Both the position numbers and the translations under genes were made by a program. The notes beneath the pieces are model-generated. The model ran no database searches. It was given only the letters and a program-made list of their open reading frames with translations, and was not told where the DNA came from. This document shows, piece after piece, positions 21,300 through 30,728 of a stretch of DNA of 64,000 nucleotides. Position 1 is the stretch's first letter. Every line of letters begins with the position of its first letter. The stretch lies in contig CALGLU010000006.1 of assembly GCA_937959275.1 (NCBI GenBank), positions 62,001 to 126,000 on the forward strand. The letters are read 5' to 3'. Source of the DNA: an uncultured Saprospiraceae bacterium. GTDB taxonomy: Bacteria; Bacteroidota; Bacteroidia; Chitinophagales; Saprospiraceae.

Positions 21300-21533
21300 G
21301 CGTATCTTTAAATTATTGAACTATGAGGAGGAGTTCGCTAAGACTCCTCAGACGAATCACTTGCGTCTTCTGCGATACGCTAATACCGCAATAACAAAGA
21401 TTGCAAATGATACCACCAATTGGATACTTTGTATCCAAATAGATGGATTTAAGAAGAAAAAAATCATTCCTTCAAAGTCGTCTTCCTCATGTTTCAATAA
21501 AAGGGAAGCACGTTATAGTGATGCCCTTTTTTT
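21300..21533 (+). ncRNA. Candidate structured ncRNA: junction-like fold, further hairpins, terminal stem and T-tract
   Basis: Outer stem GCGTATC(21300-21306)/GATACGC(21374-21380) enclosing GAGGAGT(21328-21334)/ACTCCTC(21343-21349) and AGACG(21350-21354)/CGTCT(21364-21368); then GCAAT(21388-21392)/ATTGC(21400-21404), TTGGATAC-TTT-GTATCCAA (21420-21438), and AAAAGGG(21499-21505)...CCCTTTTTTT(21524-21533). Confidence 0.45.
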
Positions 21534-21652
21534 ATGTCTTATTTAGGAAATGTAAAGTGTATTCCTCTCCAAATATAAACAATTGCATTATAAAAAAACT
21601 GATTTTAAATCTTAATACTGAACGTTGATAATTCGATTTTGCCTTTAATACG

Positions 21653-23497
21653 ATGAAGTCTATTTTTACTATACTAGCTCTTATGATAATGTCTATCATA
21701 TCAACTGGACAACGTAATGTTGGGGCTGGTGGAGGTGATAACTTTTTGGTCAGAATGATAAATGATCTTGTGATTTCACCTGATGGTAAATATGCTACAT
21801 TCAATGCAGTCGGTAAAATCAAATTATTAGATTTAAAAAGTAATAAGTGTAAAGATCTAATTAGTTCAACAGTAGATTTTGAGTTCGAACCTGCCTTCTC
21901 TCACGACAGTCAAAAAATAATATTCTCAAGTTGGAATGAGAGCGGATATGGCAAGCTACATATCTGGGACAAAGGCACTAACCGGAAGAAGACAATCTTA
22001 GTGACTTCTGGGATTTATAGATCAGCAGCCTTTTCTCCAGATGGCACTCAGATCGTTTATAAAAAGGAAATAGAAGTGGGAAAAGTTGATACGATTAATC
22101 AACAGACAGAAGGTCTATATGTATTTACGATCAATGAAGGTGATCCGATTAAAATAAGCGGATACGGAGACAATCCTCAATTTAGTCAAGATGGGAAGCG
22201 TATTATCTATCAGTCTGGTACGTATCGGTTAGGTTCATTTGTCAAAACATTTGAGACGGTAGATCTTAATGGAGAAAATAAACAAGTTTTATTCTATGGA
22301 AAATATGGACATGAATATGCGATCAGTCCTAATCAAAAAATGGTAGCATGGCAGGAGCTTGGTAAAATCTATATATCCTCATTCCCCAAAAAACCAATCG
22401 GCTTAACGGCTGACAATGTTATGCTGCAAAAGCAACTCGTAGCTGACTTGCCAGGAAATAATCTGTCTTGGTCCAAAGACGATAAACAATTATCGTGGAG
22501 CATAGCTAATACACTGTATAGTGTCAATCCCAAACAGGACAAATCGCTGAACGTAAAACAATTAATGCTTAAAGAAGAAGTAGCTAAACCAAAAGGCGTA
22601 CTAGCCTTTACAAATGCACGCATCATCAATATGAAGGGTGATGAGATTATTGAAGGAGGGACTATTATTGTCAAAGAAAACAAGATAGTGGACGTAGGAG
22701 TCGACTTAAAGATTCCCAAAGAAGCACATGTGATGAATTGTAGTGGGAAGACGATCATGCCAGGCTTGATCGATTTGAATCCTGCCAGCAATAACTATGA
22801 CTACAATCTGAGCCCAATAAAGCAATGGGAGTACATAGACCTTCTTAAGTCTGGCATTACCACAAAGCTTGATGGCAGTTTTCAAATAAATCATGCATTG
22901 ACCAATCGAGAATTAGTCCTTGCAGAGAAATTGATTGGTCCAAGATTGTTGAATGGGGGAGTGACGATCACAAAATTGGATTCAACTATATTTTATCATG
23001 AGAATAGTTTTAAGCACTTTGTAAAATCAAACTTGATGATCGCAAGTGCTTTTGCAGTAACTGCTGTCCAAAGTGAAATAGAACTTGAACAAACTACATT
23101 TTTGGTCCTCGACAATATGCAAGGTGATGGAGGCAAAGTTCAACGTGAGGAATTGCACAATATGATGATACAGCATGTGGAAAATGGAGATCAACCCTAT
23201 ACTATATTAAAGAAGTATACGATTCACAATGCAGAATTGATTGGTATGCATCAACAGTTAGGAAGTCTGGTAAAAGGCAAACTAGCTGATTTCATTATAC
23301 TAAATGGAAATCCTTTGGAAGATATGAGTCATATAAAAAGTTTGGTTTATACTGTCATCAACGGGAGAATCTATGATACCTCCACGATGCAGGAAGTAGG
23401 TAATTACCAGAAAAAGATTAGCCATACAGTGAATTCTGCAGCTTTTGAATCACTGAATCGAACGATGAGGTCAGCATGCTGTGGTTTTCAGCATTAG
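21653..23497 (+). CDS. TolB/PD40-like propeller plus amidohydrolase-fold protein apparently lacking metal-binding motifs
   Basis: Signal peptide; LVISPDGKYATFNA, AAFSPDGTQIVYKK; amidohydrolase landmarks GKTIMPGLIDLNPAS and GSLVKGKLADFIILNGNPLEDMSHIKSLVYTVINGRIYD. Confidence 0.8.
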   Translation: MKSIFTILALMIMSIISTGQRNVGAGGGDNFLVRMINDLVISPDGKYATFNAVGKIKLLDLKSNKCKDLISSTVDFEFEPAFSHDSQKIIFSSWNESGYGKLHIWDKGTNRKKTILVTSGIYRSAAFSPDGTQIVYKKEIEVGKVDTINQQTEGLYVFTINEGDPIKISGYGDNPQFSQDGKRIIYQSGTYRLGSFVKTFETVDLNGENKQVLFYGKYGHEYAISPNQKMVAWQELGKIYISSFPKKPIGLTADNVMLQKQLVADLPGNNLSWSKDDKQLSWSIANTLYSVNPKQDKSLNVKQLMLKEEVAKPKGVLAFTNARIINMKGDEIIEGGTIIVKENKIVDVGVDLKIPKEAHVMNCSGKTIMPGLIDLNPASNNYDYNLSPIKQWEYIDLLKSGITTKLDGSFQINHALTNRELVLAEKLIGPRLLNGGVTITKLDSTIFYHENSFKHFVKSNLMIASAFAVTAVQSEIELEQTTFLVLDNMQGDGGKVQREELHNMMIQHVENGDQPYTILKKYTIHNAELIGMHQQLGSLVKGKLADFIILNGNPLEDMSHIKSLVYTVINGRIYDTSTMQEVGNYQKKISHTVNSAAFESLNRTMRSACCGFQH

Positions 23498-23635
23498 CTT
23501 AGCGTAAAATTCATTAGCACGTAGCCATCATTAAAAATCTTGTTGGATTGGAGTGCAACAAGGGGGAGATGAGTAAAGCAGAATTAAAACCAACAAAGAC
23601 TTCCTTTGTTGATTACGGAACCCACAATATCATCC

Positions 23636-23667
23636 AAAAAAAAAGAAGCTTCCCTATGGAAGCTTCT
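23636..23667 (-). terminator. Rho-independent terminator read leftward
   Basis: AGAAGCTTCC(23644-23653)-CTAT-GGAAGCTTCT(23658-23667), perfect 10-bp stem, with the A-run 23636-23644 giving a T-tract on the minus strand. Confidence 0.7.
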
Positions 23668-24026
23668 ATAAACCGAATAAGCATGAAAAAACTATCTACT
23701 GCCTTAATAACGCTCTCATTTCTGTGTTTGTTTTAAGGACATTTCGATTCGGCTGTTATATAAATCTTAAATATGTTAAAGAAGACATTATATATCAATA
23801 TAATTTTTAATATGATCTAATTTTCATTACAGATTCAGGTCAATTTTGACTGATATCTTAGCTAACAAGGATGATTTAATTAAAAATGTGCATTAATTTC
23901 GACGAATGCCTTTGACTAACATATTTATAAGAGGTAGTTTCAGCTAAAACTCCTATATTTGCACCACTTTTTCAAGGACCTAAACATTAGAGGTCCAAAA
24001 GCTAAACCATTAAATAAAATATTAGA

Positions 24027-27000
24027 ATGCAAAATAAGGGATTGATTAAGCTCCTTCTTGTTGTGTTGGTTCTCATCTGCGTTATGCAATGCAGTTATAT
24101 AATACCAACAAATAAGGTTGAGAAACAAGCAGATGAATATGCGACTCAAATTGCACAAAATGCTCCTGCATCAGCGGATAAGTATGAAATAGAAAAGGAA
24201 GCTAGATCAAATTACCTAGATTCCATTTCTAGTGATATCATTTGGGGTAATTCTTTGCTTAAGGAGTACACGTATGATGAGTTGAAAAAGAAGCAGTTAG
24301 CTTTTGGATTAGACCTTAAGGGTGGACAAAGCGCAGTGCTACAGGTAGACTTAAAGGAGATGTTAATGTCTCTTTCAAATAATACTAAAGATCCTACATT
24401 CTTGCAGGCTATCGCAAATTCTGATAAGGTCATGGAGAATTCTCAATCTGACTTCATATCTATTTTTGGATCTGAATTTAGAAAGATTGCTGATGGTAAG
24501 AAATTAGCAAGATTCTTCTATCGAAAGCTTAGTGATGATACGAATGGGATCAATACACAGTCGACAGATGCAGAAGTTATCAATGTATTGCGTCAGAAAG
24601 CAAATGAAACAGTAAATCTGACATTTAATTTGTTAAAGCAAAGGATTGATAAATTAGGTGTCGTCCAGCCAAATATATCACTGGATGCAGCTAGGGATTT
24701 AATCCTAGTCGAGCTACCAGGTGTAGAGAATAAGGAGAGAGCCCAAAACATGTTGCAAGCAAGTGCCATTCTTGAATTTTGGGATACTTATAGAATCAGT
24801 GATAGTGGCGTAGCAGCTGCATTTAGTGCTGCTGACAATCGCTTAAAAGCTGGCGCAGAACCAGTTGATGTAGAGCCAATCAGAGAGACGATTATGGTTC
24901 CTCAGTACGATACAATTACGGGAGAAGTGATTGACTCTATTGAACAAGAGATAACGACAGATGATACGTTTCAAAATCAAGGCCCTCTATTAAGCGCACT
25001 TGCAGTTAATACAGCTGGGCAGTATTCTCAATCTGTATTGGCTACAGCAGAAAAAAATAAAAGAAAGGCCATTTCGGCTATGTTAGCTACTCCAGAAATA
25101 GCGTCTTTATTTCCAAATGACGGTAAATTTGTCTGGGCTCAACAACCAAACAGAGATATAGACGGTGTTGTCACAAAGGAGTATTCACTCTACATGGTGA
25201 AAGTACCGACTAGTGGATCTGCTAGACTTGAAGGAGATCAGATCACCAGTGCTGGCAATTCACCTGATCCGACCACAGGAGAAATGACAGTCAACCTTGG
25301 TATGTCTCAGCAAGGAGCAAAAGTATGGGCTGATTTAACGACTAAGGCGGCACAAGCTGGAAATCGAGAAGTAGCCATCACATTGGATGATGAGGTGATC
25401 ACAGCACCTCGGGTGAATGAGGCGATAACACAAGGGCGTACACAGATTACTGGAAACTTCACAGTACAAGAAGCTTCGGATTTATCTAATATGTTAGAGA
25501 TAGGTAAGCTTCCAGCTAAAGTGAAGATTATTCAGTCTGCAAGCGTCGGACCTTCACTAGGTAAAGAAAATATCCGAAAATCAATGTTGTCATTTATAGC
25601 GGGTTTAGGACTTGTTTTATTATTCATGATCTTCTACTATGGCGGTGCAGGTATAGTATCTATTATCGCTTTGATTACGAATATGTTCTTCATTTTTGCA
25701 GCATTGGCCTCTTTTGGAACAGTATTGACCTTGCCTGGTATTGCGGGTATCTTATTGACTATCGGTATGGCCGTTGATGCGAACGTTATCATATTTGAGC
25801 GGGTACGAGAGGAATTAAGAGCGGGTAAATCATTGCTTGCCTCTATACAGGATGGATTTAAAAATTCATATTCAGCGATCATTGATGCCAACGTAACGAC
25901 ATTCTTTGTTGCGGCGATTTTAGCCTATTTTGGATTAGGTCCGATTAAAGGGTTTGCGATTGTCTTAATGATTGGTGTCTTATCTTCCTTGTTTACGGCG
26001 GTTGTATTAGGTTTAATGATGATTGATTGGTGGACGAAGAAGAAAGATAAGAGTATTAGTTTCTGGACACCACCAACTAAAAATGCATTTGCGAATCTTA
26101 ACATAGATTGGATTGGAAAGCGCAAGATTGCCTATGTGATTTCAGGAATCTTTTTAACAGCAGGTTTGATTTCAATTTTTACAAAAGGATTTGATCTTGG
26201 TGTCGATTTCAAAGGTGGATATTCTTACAATATTCAATTCTCTGATGATTTGACAGTTGATCGTGATGCGATTAGTCAAGCGTTGGAAACAGCAGGTGTA
26301 ACACCAGCTACAGTGAAAAGAGTAGATACTAGAAATACGTACAATGTCGTGACATCACACATGATTGATGATAATTCTGAAGGTGCGAGTGAAAGAGCGA
26401 TTGAAGCCCTTTATGGAGCAATTAACACAGTTGCAGGAGGGTCACTAGACATTGATAAATTTAAAGCACCTGATTCACAAGGAGTTACGCACGTTATTGC
26501 ATCGAGTCAGGTTGGTCCTACGATTGCAGATGATATCCAAAAGAGTTCTAAGATGGCAGGGATTTTTGCCTTGATCTTGATCTTCTTATACATCTTCATT
26601 CGATTTAATAAGTGGCAGTATAGTTTGGGTGCCGTTGCTGCATTGATTCATGATTCATTGTTTGTCTTAGGTGCATTTTCAATATTACACAATATCCTAC
26701 CGATCTCAATGGAGATAGATCAGGCGTTCATAGCAGCCCTGCTTACTGTGATTGGTTATTCGATTAATGATACCGTGGTTGTATTTGATAGGATTAGAGA
26801 ATACTTGGGTATTTATACCAATAAGGATTCTGATGAGATTATCAATTTGGCAATTAACAGTACCTTTAGTAGAACAATTATCACGTCATTGACGACCTTA
26901 TTCATGGTTGCGATCCTGCTCATTTTTGGAGGAGGTAGCATCAAAGGGTTTGCACTCGCCTTGGTGATCGGTATTTTGGTGGGTACGTATTCGTCTATAT

Positions 27001-27104
27001 TCGTAGCGACTCCAATTTTAAGAGATTTCTCTGATGAATTGAAGCCAAAGAAAGCGACTAAATCAAAGAAAAGTTTTTCAAGAGCAGCGAAAGCTAGCGT
27101 CTAG
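24027..27104 (+). CDS. secDF: Protein translocase SecDF (fused SecD and SecF)
   Basis: LDLKGGQSAVLQVDLKE, TIGMAVDANVIIFERVREELRAGKS, GFDLGVDFKGGYSYNIQF, TVIGYSINDTVVVFDRIREYL. Confidence 0.97.
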   Translation: MQNKGLIKLLLVVLVLICVMQCSYIIPTNKVEKQADEYATQIAQNAPASADKYEIEKEARSNYLDSISSDIIWGNSLLKEYTYDELKKKQLAFGLDLKGGQSAVLQVDLKEMLMSLSNNTKDPTFLQAIANSDKVMENSQSDFISIFGSEFRKIADGKKLARFFYRKLSDDTNGINTQSTDAEVINVLRQKANETVNLTFNLLKQRIDKLGVVQPNISLDAARDLILVELPGVENKERAQNMLQASAILEFWDTYRISDSGVAAAFSAADNRLKAGAEPVDVEPIRETIMVPQYDTITGEVIDSIEQEITTDDTFQNQGPLLSALAVNTAGQYSQSVLATAEKNKRKAISAMLATPEIASLFPNDGKFVWAQQPNRDIDGVVTKEYSLYMVKVPTSGSARLEGDQITSAGNSPDPTTGEMTVNLGMSQQGAKVWADLTTKAAQAGNREVAITLDDEVITAPRVNEAITQGRTQITGNFTVQEASDLSNMLEIGKLPAKVKIIQSASVGPSLGKENIRKSMLSFIAGLGLVLLFMIFYYGGAGIVSIIALITNMFFIFAALASFGTVLTLPGIAGILLTIGMAVDANVIIFERVREELRAGKSLLASIQDGFKNSYSAIIDANVTTFFVAAILAYFGLGPIKGFAIVLMIGVLSSLFTAVVLGLMMIDWWTKKKDKSISFWTPPTKNAFANLNIDWIGKRKIAYVISGIFLTAGLISIFTKGFDLGVDFKGGYSYNIQFSDDLTVDRDAISQALETAGVTPATVKRVDTRNTYNVVTSHMIDDNSEGASERAIEALYGAINTVAGGSLDIDKFKAPDSQGVTHVIASSQVGPTIADDIQKSSKMAGIFALILIFLYIFIRFNKWQYSLGAVAALIHDSLFVLGAFSILHNILPISMEIDQAFIAALLTVIGYSINDTVVVFDRIREYLGIYTNKDSDEIINLAINSTFSRTIITSLTTLFMVAILLIFGGGSIKGFALALVIGILVGTYSSIFVATPILRDFSDELKPKKATKSKKSFSRAAKASV

Positions 27105-27123
27105 AAATATAAATCATAGACTT

Positions 27124-27162
27124 AAAAGGCTCATGTTTGCAAAAGCATGAGCCTTTTTATTT
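27124..27162 (+). terminator. Rho-independent terminator of secDF
   Basis: AAAAGGCTCATG...CATGAGCCTTTTTATTT; 12-bp stem and T-tract just after the stop. Confidence 0.9.
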
Positions 27163-27368
27163 AGGAGCAGTTTTGATGAAATTATCCTCCAATGAGTCAT
27201 GACTGGTCTTGACCAATAGAGTATATTTAGCAGAATAATGGTTCATGACCCAAAGTCGTTTAGTTAGTGGCATATGATTTTTTTACCGACAGATTAATCT
27301 ATTGAAACATTAATTTGTCACGATTTTCACAAAAAATCCCGCCAAATTAGCCGCATTTAATATAATAA

Positions 27369-27391
27369 TGCACGGCACTTTGTACCGTGCA
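27369..27391. other. Strong hairpin in the 495-bp gap upstream of the OmpA gene
   Basis: TGCACGGCACTTTGTACCGTGCA: arms TGCACGG (27369-27375) and CCGTGCA (27385-27391), with partial pairing inside. Confidence 0.5.
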
Positions 27392-27599
27392 ACCAATATT
27401 TGACGCCGATGGTGTCATGAACTCCTTAATTAAATGACATTGGTTTATGACCTAGTGGAAGAATGAGACTAAAGGACATAATTCAATAAAAACAATTGGC
27501 TTCTTTGACATACATAAAGCCGTTATACACGTTTATCATTGTAGACGAGTTAGAATTTTTATATTTTACTCAAACAAAAACTGAGTTATTGTATTTACT

Positions 27600-29594
27600 A
27601 TGTGGATGAGACTGGTCATATATTATCTTTCGCTAAGTACTGTGTTGATGTCGTGTATAGCGGCATACCAGATCCGAACCGGTCAGGATGCTTTTGATTT
27701 GAAACAATATGCTAAGGCGATTCCGTTGTTTACGCAAGAATTCGAAGAAGCGAGGGATAAAGAAACCAAAGGGAGGACGGCATTTTTACTTGCAAAGAGT
27801 TATGAGCGTATCAATGATGATATCAATACATTAAAATGGTATGAAAGGGCGGTAGAATATGAAGCGGGGGCAGAGGTGTATAAGTATCTAGCTGATGCGT
27901 ACAAAAAAAGAGAACTCTATGATCGCGCGATTAAAGCTTATGAGATTTGGGAGAAGGAAGGCGGATCGATGCAAGAATCAAGGAAACAAATTGATAGTTG
28001 TAAAAAGGCTAAGCTATGGCTCAAAGCTGATGAAAGTGTCGTCATTGAACAGCTTCAATTAAATTCTCCCGCAGCTGAATATGCGCCAGTCATGTATGAT
28101 GATACCTATATCGTGTTTTCATCGGATAGGCCAGGATCGACAGGTAATTCTGTTTACGAATGGACAGGTACTCAGTTTTCAGATTTATATATAAGTTCAA
28201 AATCAGGTGCTGACCCGATCTTATTTGATGATGAGATTAACACAGAGCATAATGAAGGCGTAGCTTGTTTTAATTCAGATTTCACAGAACTGTATTTTAC
28301 AAGATGTTATAATGATACTGGAGATGATTTTTGTAAGCTGTTGTGGAGCGTACGCCAGGGTACTGGGTGGTCAAGTCCAGAGGCATTATTTGAGATGCTT
28401 CCAGAAGTGAATTATGGGCATCCAACCTTAGTCGAAGGGGATAGTGTATTAGTATTTAGTAGTAATGATCCATCAGGGATTGGGAAGTATGACCTCTACT
28501 ACACAGTGAGAGAAGAGGATGGCTGGACGTTACCTGATTTAATGCCAGATCAGATTAATTCAGAAGGTAATGAGCAATTCCCTAGATCAGAAGGAGATAC
28601 TTTATATTACTCATCTGACTACTTACCTGGCCTTGGGGGCTTGGATATTTTTAAAACCTATCTCAATGCAGGCGGTGAATGGACGACACCCGTTAATTTA
28701 AAAGCGCCAATAAACTCTGGAGCTGATGACTTTTCACTTATCGTTGATCGATCGCCAGGACAGCAACAACAAATCGAATTGAAAGGCTTTTTTAGTTCAT
28801 CTAGAGCAGGCACAGGAAGCGATGATATCTATAGATTTTCAAAATACCAGCTCGAAGACAAAGAAGAAGAGCCTGTCGTTGTTGAAGAACCAGAAGAAGA
28901 GCCTAGTAATATTGATGAGGCAAAGGCTGTTTTTCTTGCCATACGAGTTGTTTCTAAGCAGTATGCTGACCCAGATGATCCTAATTCAACTGTCATAGGT
29001 AAAGCACCCATAAGCAATGCGCCAGTTAAAATCGCCTCTCCCTCAGGCTTGCAAACATTTGATACAGACGGACAAGGAAGGATTATAATGGACGCTGAGC
29101 ACGCAACAGCCTATAAGATAAGTGCGACATCAGATGGGTATTTGTCGTCTTCTAGAGACTTTAAAACACCATCTAAAGCTTCATTGAGTGGGTCTGAGAC
29201 CTATAATATCGAAGTTGTATTAGATAAAATTTATTATGATAAAGAAATCGTATTGGATGATATCTTTTATGATCTTAACAAATGGTTCATTCGAGACGAT
29301 GCGAAGCCCTCACTTGATAGTTTGAGCTTCCTGATGAATGATAATCCAGATATTTCTATAGTATTAGCCTCGCACACAGATTGTCGGGGTAGGCCAGAGT
29401 TTAATATGGAATTATCAGACCGAAGGGCCCAATCAGCTGTGGAATACCTCGTATCGACTGGAATTTCCTCTTCTAGGCTGTCGTATCGAGGCTTCGGAGA
29501 GTCAAAATTGAGAGTAGAATGCGTGTGTCAACTGTGTAGCGAAGAACAACACCAAGAGAACAGAAGGACGACTTTCACAATAGTTTCACAATAA
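27600..29594 (+). CDS. OmpA-family protein with TPR, PD40 propeller, carboxypeptidase-regulatory-like and OmpA domains (PorE-like architecture)
   Basis: N-terminal TPR repeats, IVFSSDRPGSTGNS/LYYSSDYLPGLGGLDIFKTY propeller, C-terminal ASHTDCRGRPEFNMELSDRRAQSAVEYLVSTGISSSRLSYRGFGES. Confidence 0.9.
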   Translation: MWMRLVIYYLSLSTVLMSCIAAYQIRTGQDAFDLKQYAKAIPLFTQEFEEARDKETKGRTAFLLAKSYERINDDINTLKWYERAVEYEAGAEVYKYLADAYKKRELYDRAIKAYEIWEKEGGSMQESRKQIDSCKKAKLWLKADESVVIEQLQLNSPAAEYAPVMYDDTYIVFSSDRPGSTGNSVYEWTGTQFSDLYISSKSGADPILFDDEINTEHNEGVACFNSDFTELYFTRCYNDTGDDFCKLLWSVRQGTGWSSPEALFEMLPEVNYGHPTLVEGDSVLVFSSNDPSGIGKYDLYYTVREEDGWTLPDLMPDQINSEGNEQFPRSEGDTLYYSSDYLPGLGGLDIFKTYLNAGGEWTTPVNLKAPINSGADDFSLIVDRSPGQQQQIELKGFFSSSRAGTGSDDIYRFSKYQLEDKEEEPVVVEEPEEEPSNIDEAKAVFLAIRVVSKQYADPDDPNSTVIGKAPISNAPVKIASPSGLQTFDTDGQGRIIMDAEHATAYKISATSDGYLSSSRDFKTPSKASLSGSETYNIEVVLDKIYYDKEIVLDDIFYDLNKWFIRDDAKPSLDSLSFLMNDNPDISIVLASHTDCRGRPEFNMELSDRRAQSAVEYLVSTGISSSRLSYRGFGESKLRVECVCQLCSEEQHQENRRTTFTIVSQ

Positions 29595-29785
29595 TGGCAG
29601 TGGTTTTGTAGGGTGATGTGGCAGCTTTGTGGTTTTTTTAAGCATAATTCCCCCTTATATTTGTACCATAATTAATCATAAGCAAGTCAAAAGGACAAGC
29701 AGATTAGTTATAAAAGTAGCGTGTCATTTATCATACGTTTTTTGCACCTCTAACTAAAATTAGTTTAACAATTAATTCTTATCGT

Positions 29786-30703
29786 ATGTCAGACTTAGCT
29801 AATATCAAATTTCCGATTATCAAAGAGATACACAAATCTAAAATTAAGGCGGTGCAAAGAATTCCCAAATTCGAATCGAAAGAAGCCGTTATTGAGTTGT
29901 TAGAAGGAAACTCAGCCTTTGGATCTGATCATAATTCTTCCAATGAGAGCTATAAAGATCTCCAAATTAAAGATCTAAAAGCACAAAATCAGGAGCTTAA
30001 AAAGTATATTGAATCGAAGCTCGAGATGGAAAAATTTGCCTATATCGCTTCACACGATTTAAAAGCACCATTGCGAACGGTGAGTAGTTTTTCACAATTG
30101 ATGAAAAAATCTCATTACTCTCAGCTTGATCCCAAGGGGCAGAAATATATTGACATCATTACCAAAGCATCTGAAGACATGATTTGCTTGATCGATGACT
30201 TGTTGAGATATTCAGAAATTACGACCAGTGAAATCAATATTTCAGAAGGTAATTTGGATACTGTCCTACACACATTAGTGATGGATAATTCTCATGAGAT
30301 TGAAGATCTTGGTGCTAAAGTAGTCGTTGATAAAATGCCACAAAGTTTGCATTTTGATAAGCAAAGAATCTATCAGTTATTCAGCCATTTATTAGATAAT
30401 TGCTTAAAATTTAGAAACGTAGACACACCGCTTGAAGTCCGGTTAACCTCTGAAGAACTAAATGAGCACTGGCTGATTAAAGTGATCGACAATGGTATCG
30501 GCATGCCATCTCAATTTAATGAGAAAGCATTCGAATTATTCAAAAAGCATAAAACCAATGACGATAGAAAAGGAACAGGTATTGGTTTGACACTGTCAAG
30601 AGCGATTGCAAGATTACACGACGGTAAAATATGGGTTGAAGGAAACCCAGAAAATGGAAATACAACTTGTGTGATGCTTAGCAAACAACTCGGAAAATCT
30701 TGA
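29786..30703 (+). CDS. Soluble sensor histidine kinase (HisKA-HATPase)
   Basis: FAYIASHDLKAPLRTVSSFSQLM H-box; VIDNGIGMP and GTGIGLTLSRAIARLHDGKIWVEG ATPase motifs. Confidence 0.93.
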   Translation: MSDLANIKFPIIKEIHKSKIKAVQRIPKFESKEAVIELLEGNSAFGSDHNSSNESYKDLQIKDLKAQNQELKKYIESKLEMEKFAYIASHDLKAPLRTVSSFSQLMKKSHYSQLDPKGQKYIDIITKASEDMICLIDDLLRYSEITTSEINISEGNLDTVLHTLVMDNSHEIEDLGAKVVVDKMPQSLHFDKQRIYQLFSHLLDNCLKFRNVDTPLEVRLTSEELNEHWLIKVIDNGIGMPSQFNEKAFELFKKHKTNDDRKGTGIGLTLSRAIARLHDGKIWVEGNPENGNTTCVMLSKQLGKS

Positions 30704-30728
30704 TCCTAGTTTTTTTACATTGACTCTG

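Noticed and set aside
21298-21546. 82-aa ORF overlapping the hairpin region
   Set aside because: Non-ATG start, no recognisable motif, Lys/Ser-rich low complexity; the hairpins and T-tract fit an RNA better.
23548-23736. 62-aa plus-strand ORF
   Set aside because: Runs through the terminator hairpin; only the last 17 codons (signal-peptide-like) are of interest and are reported separately.
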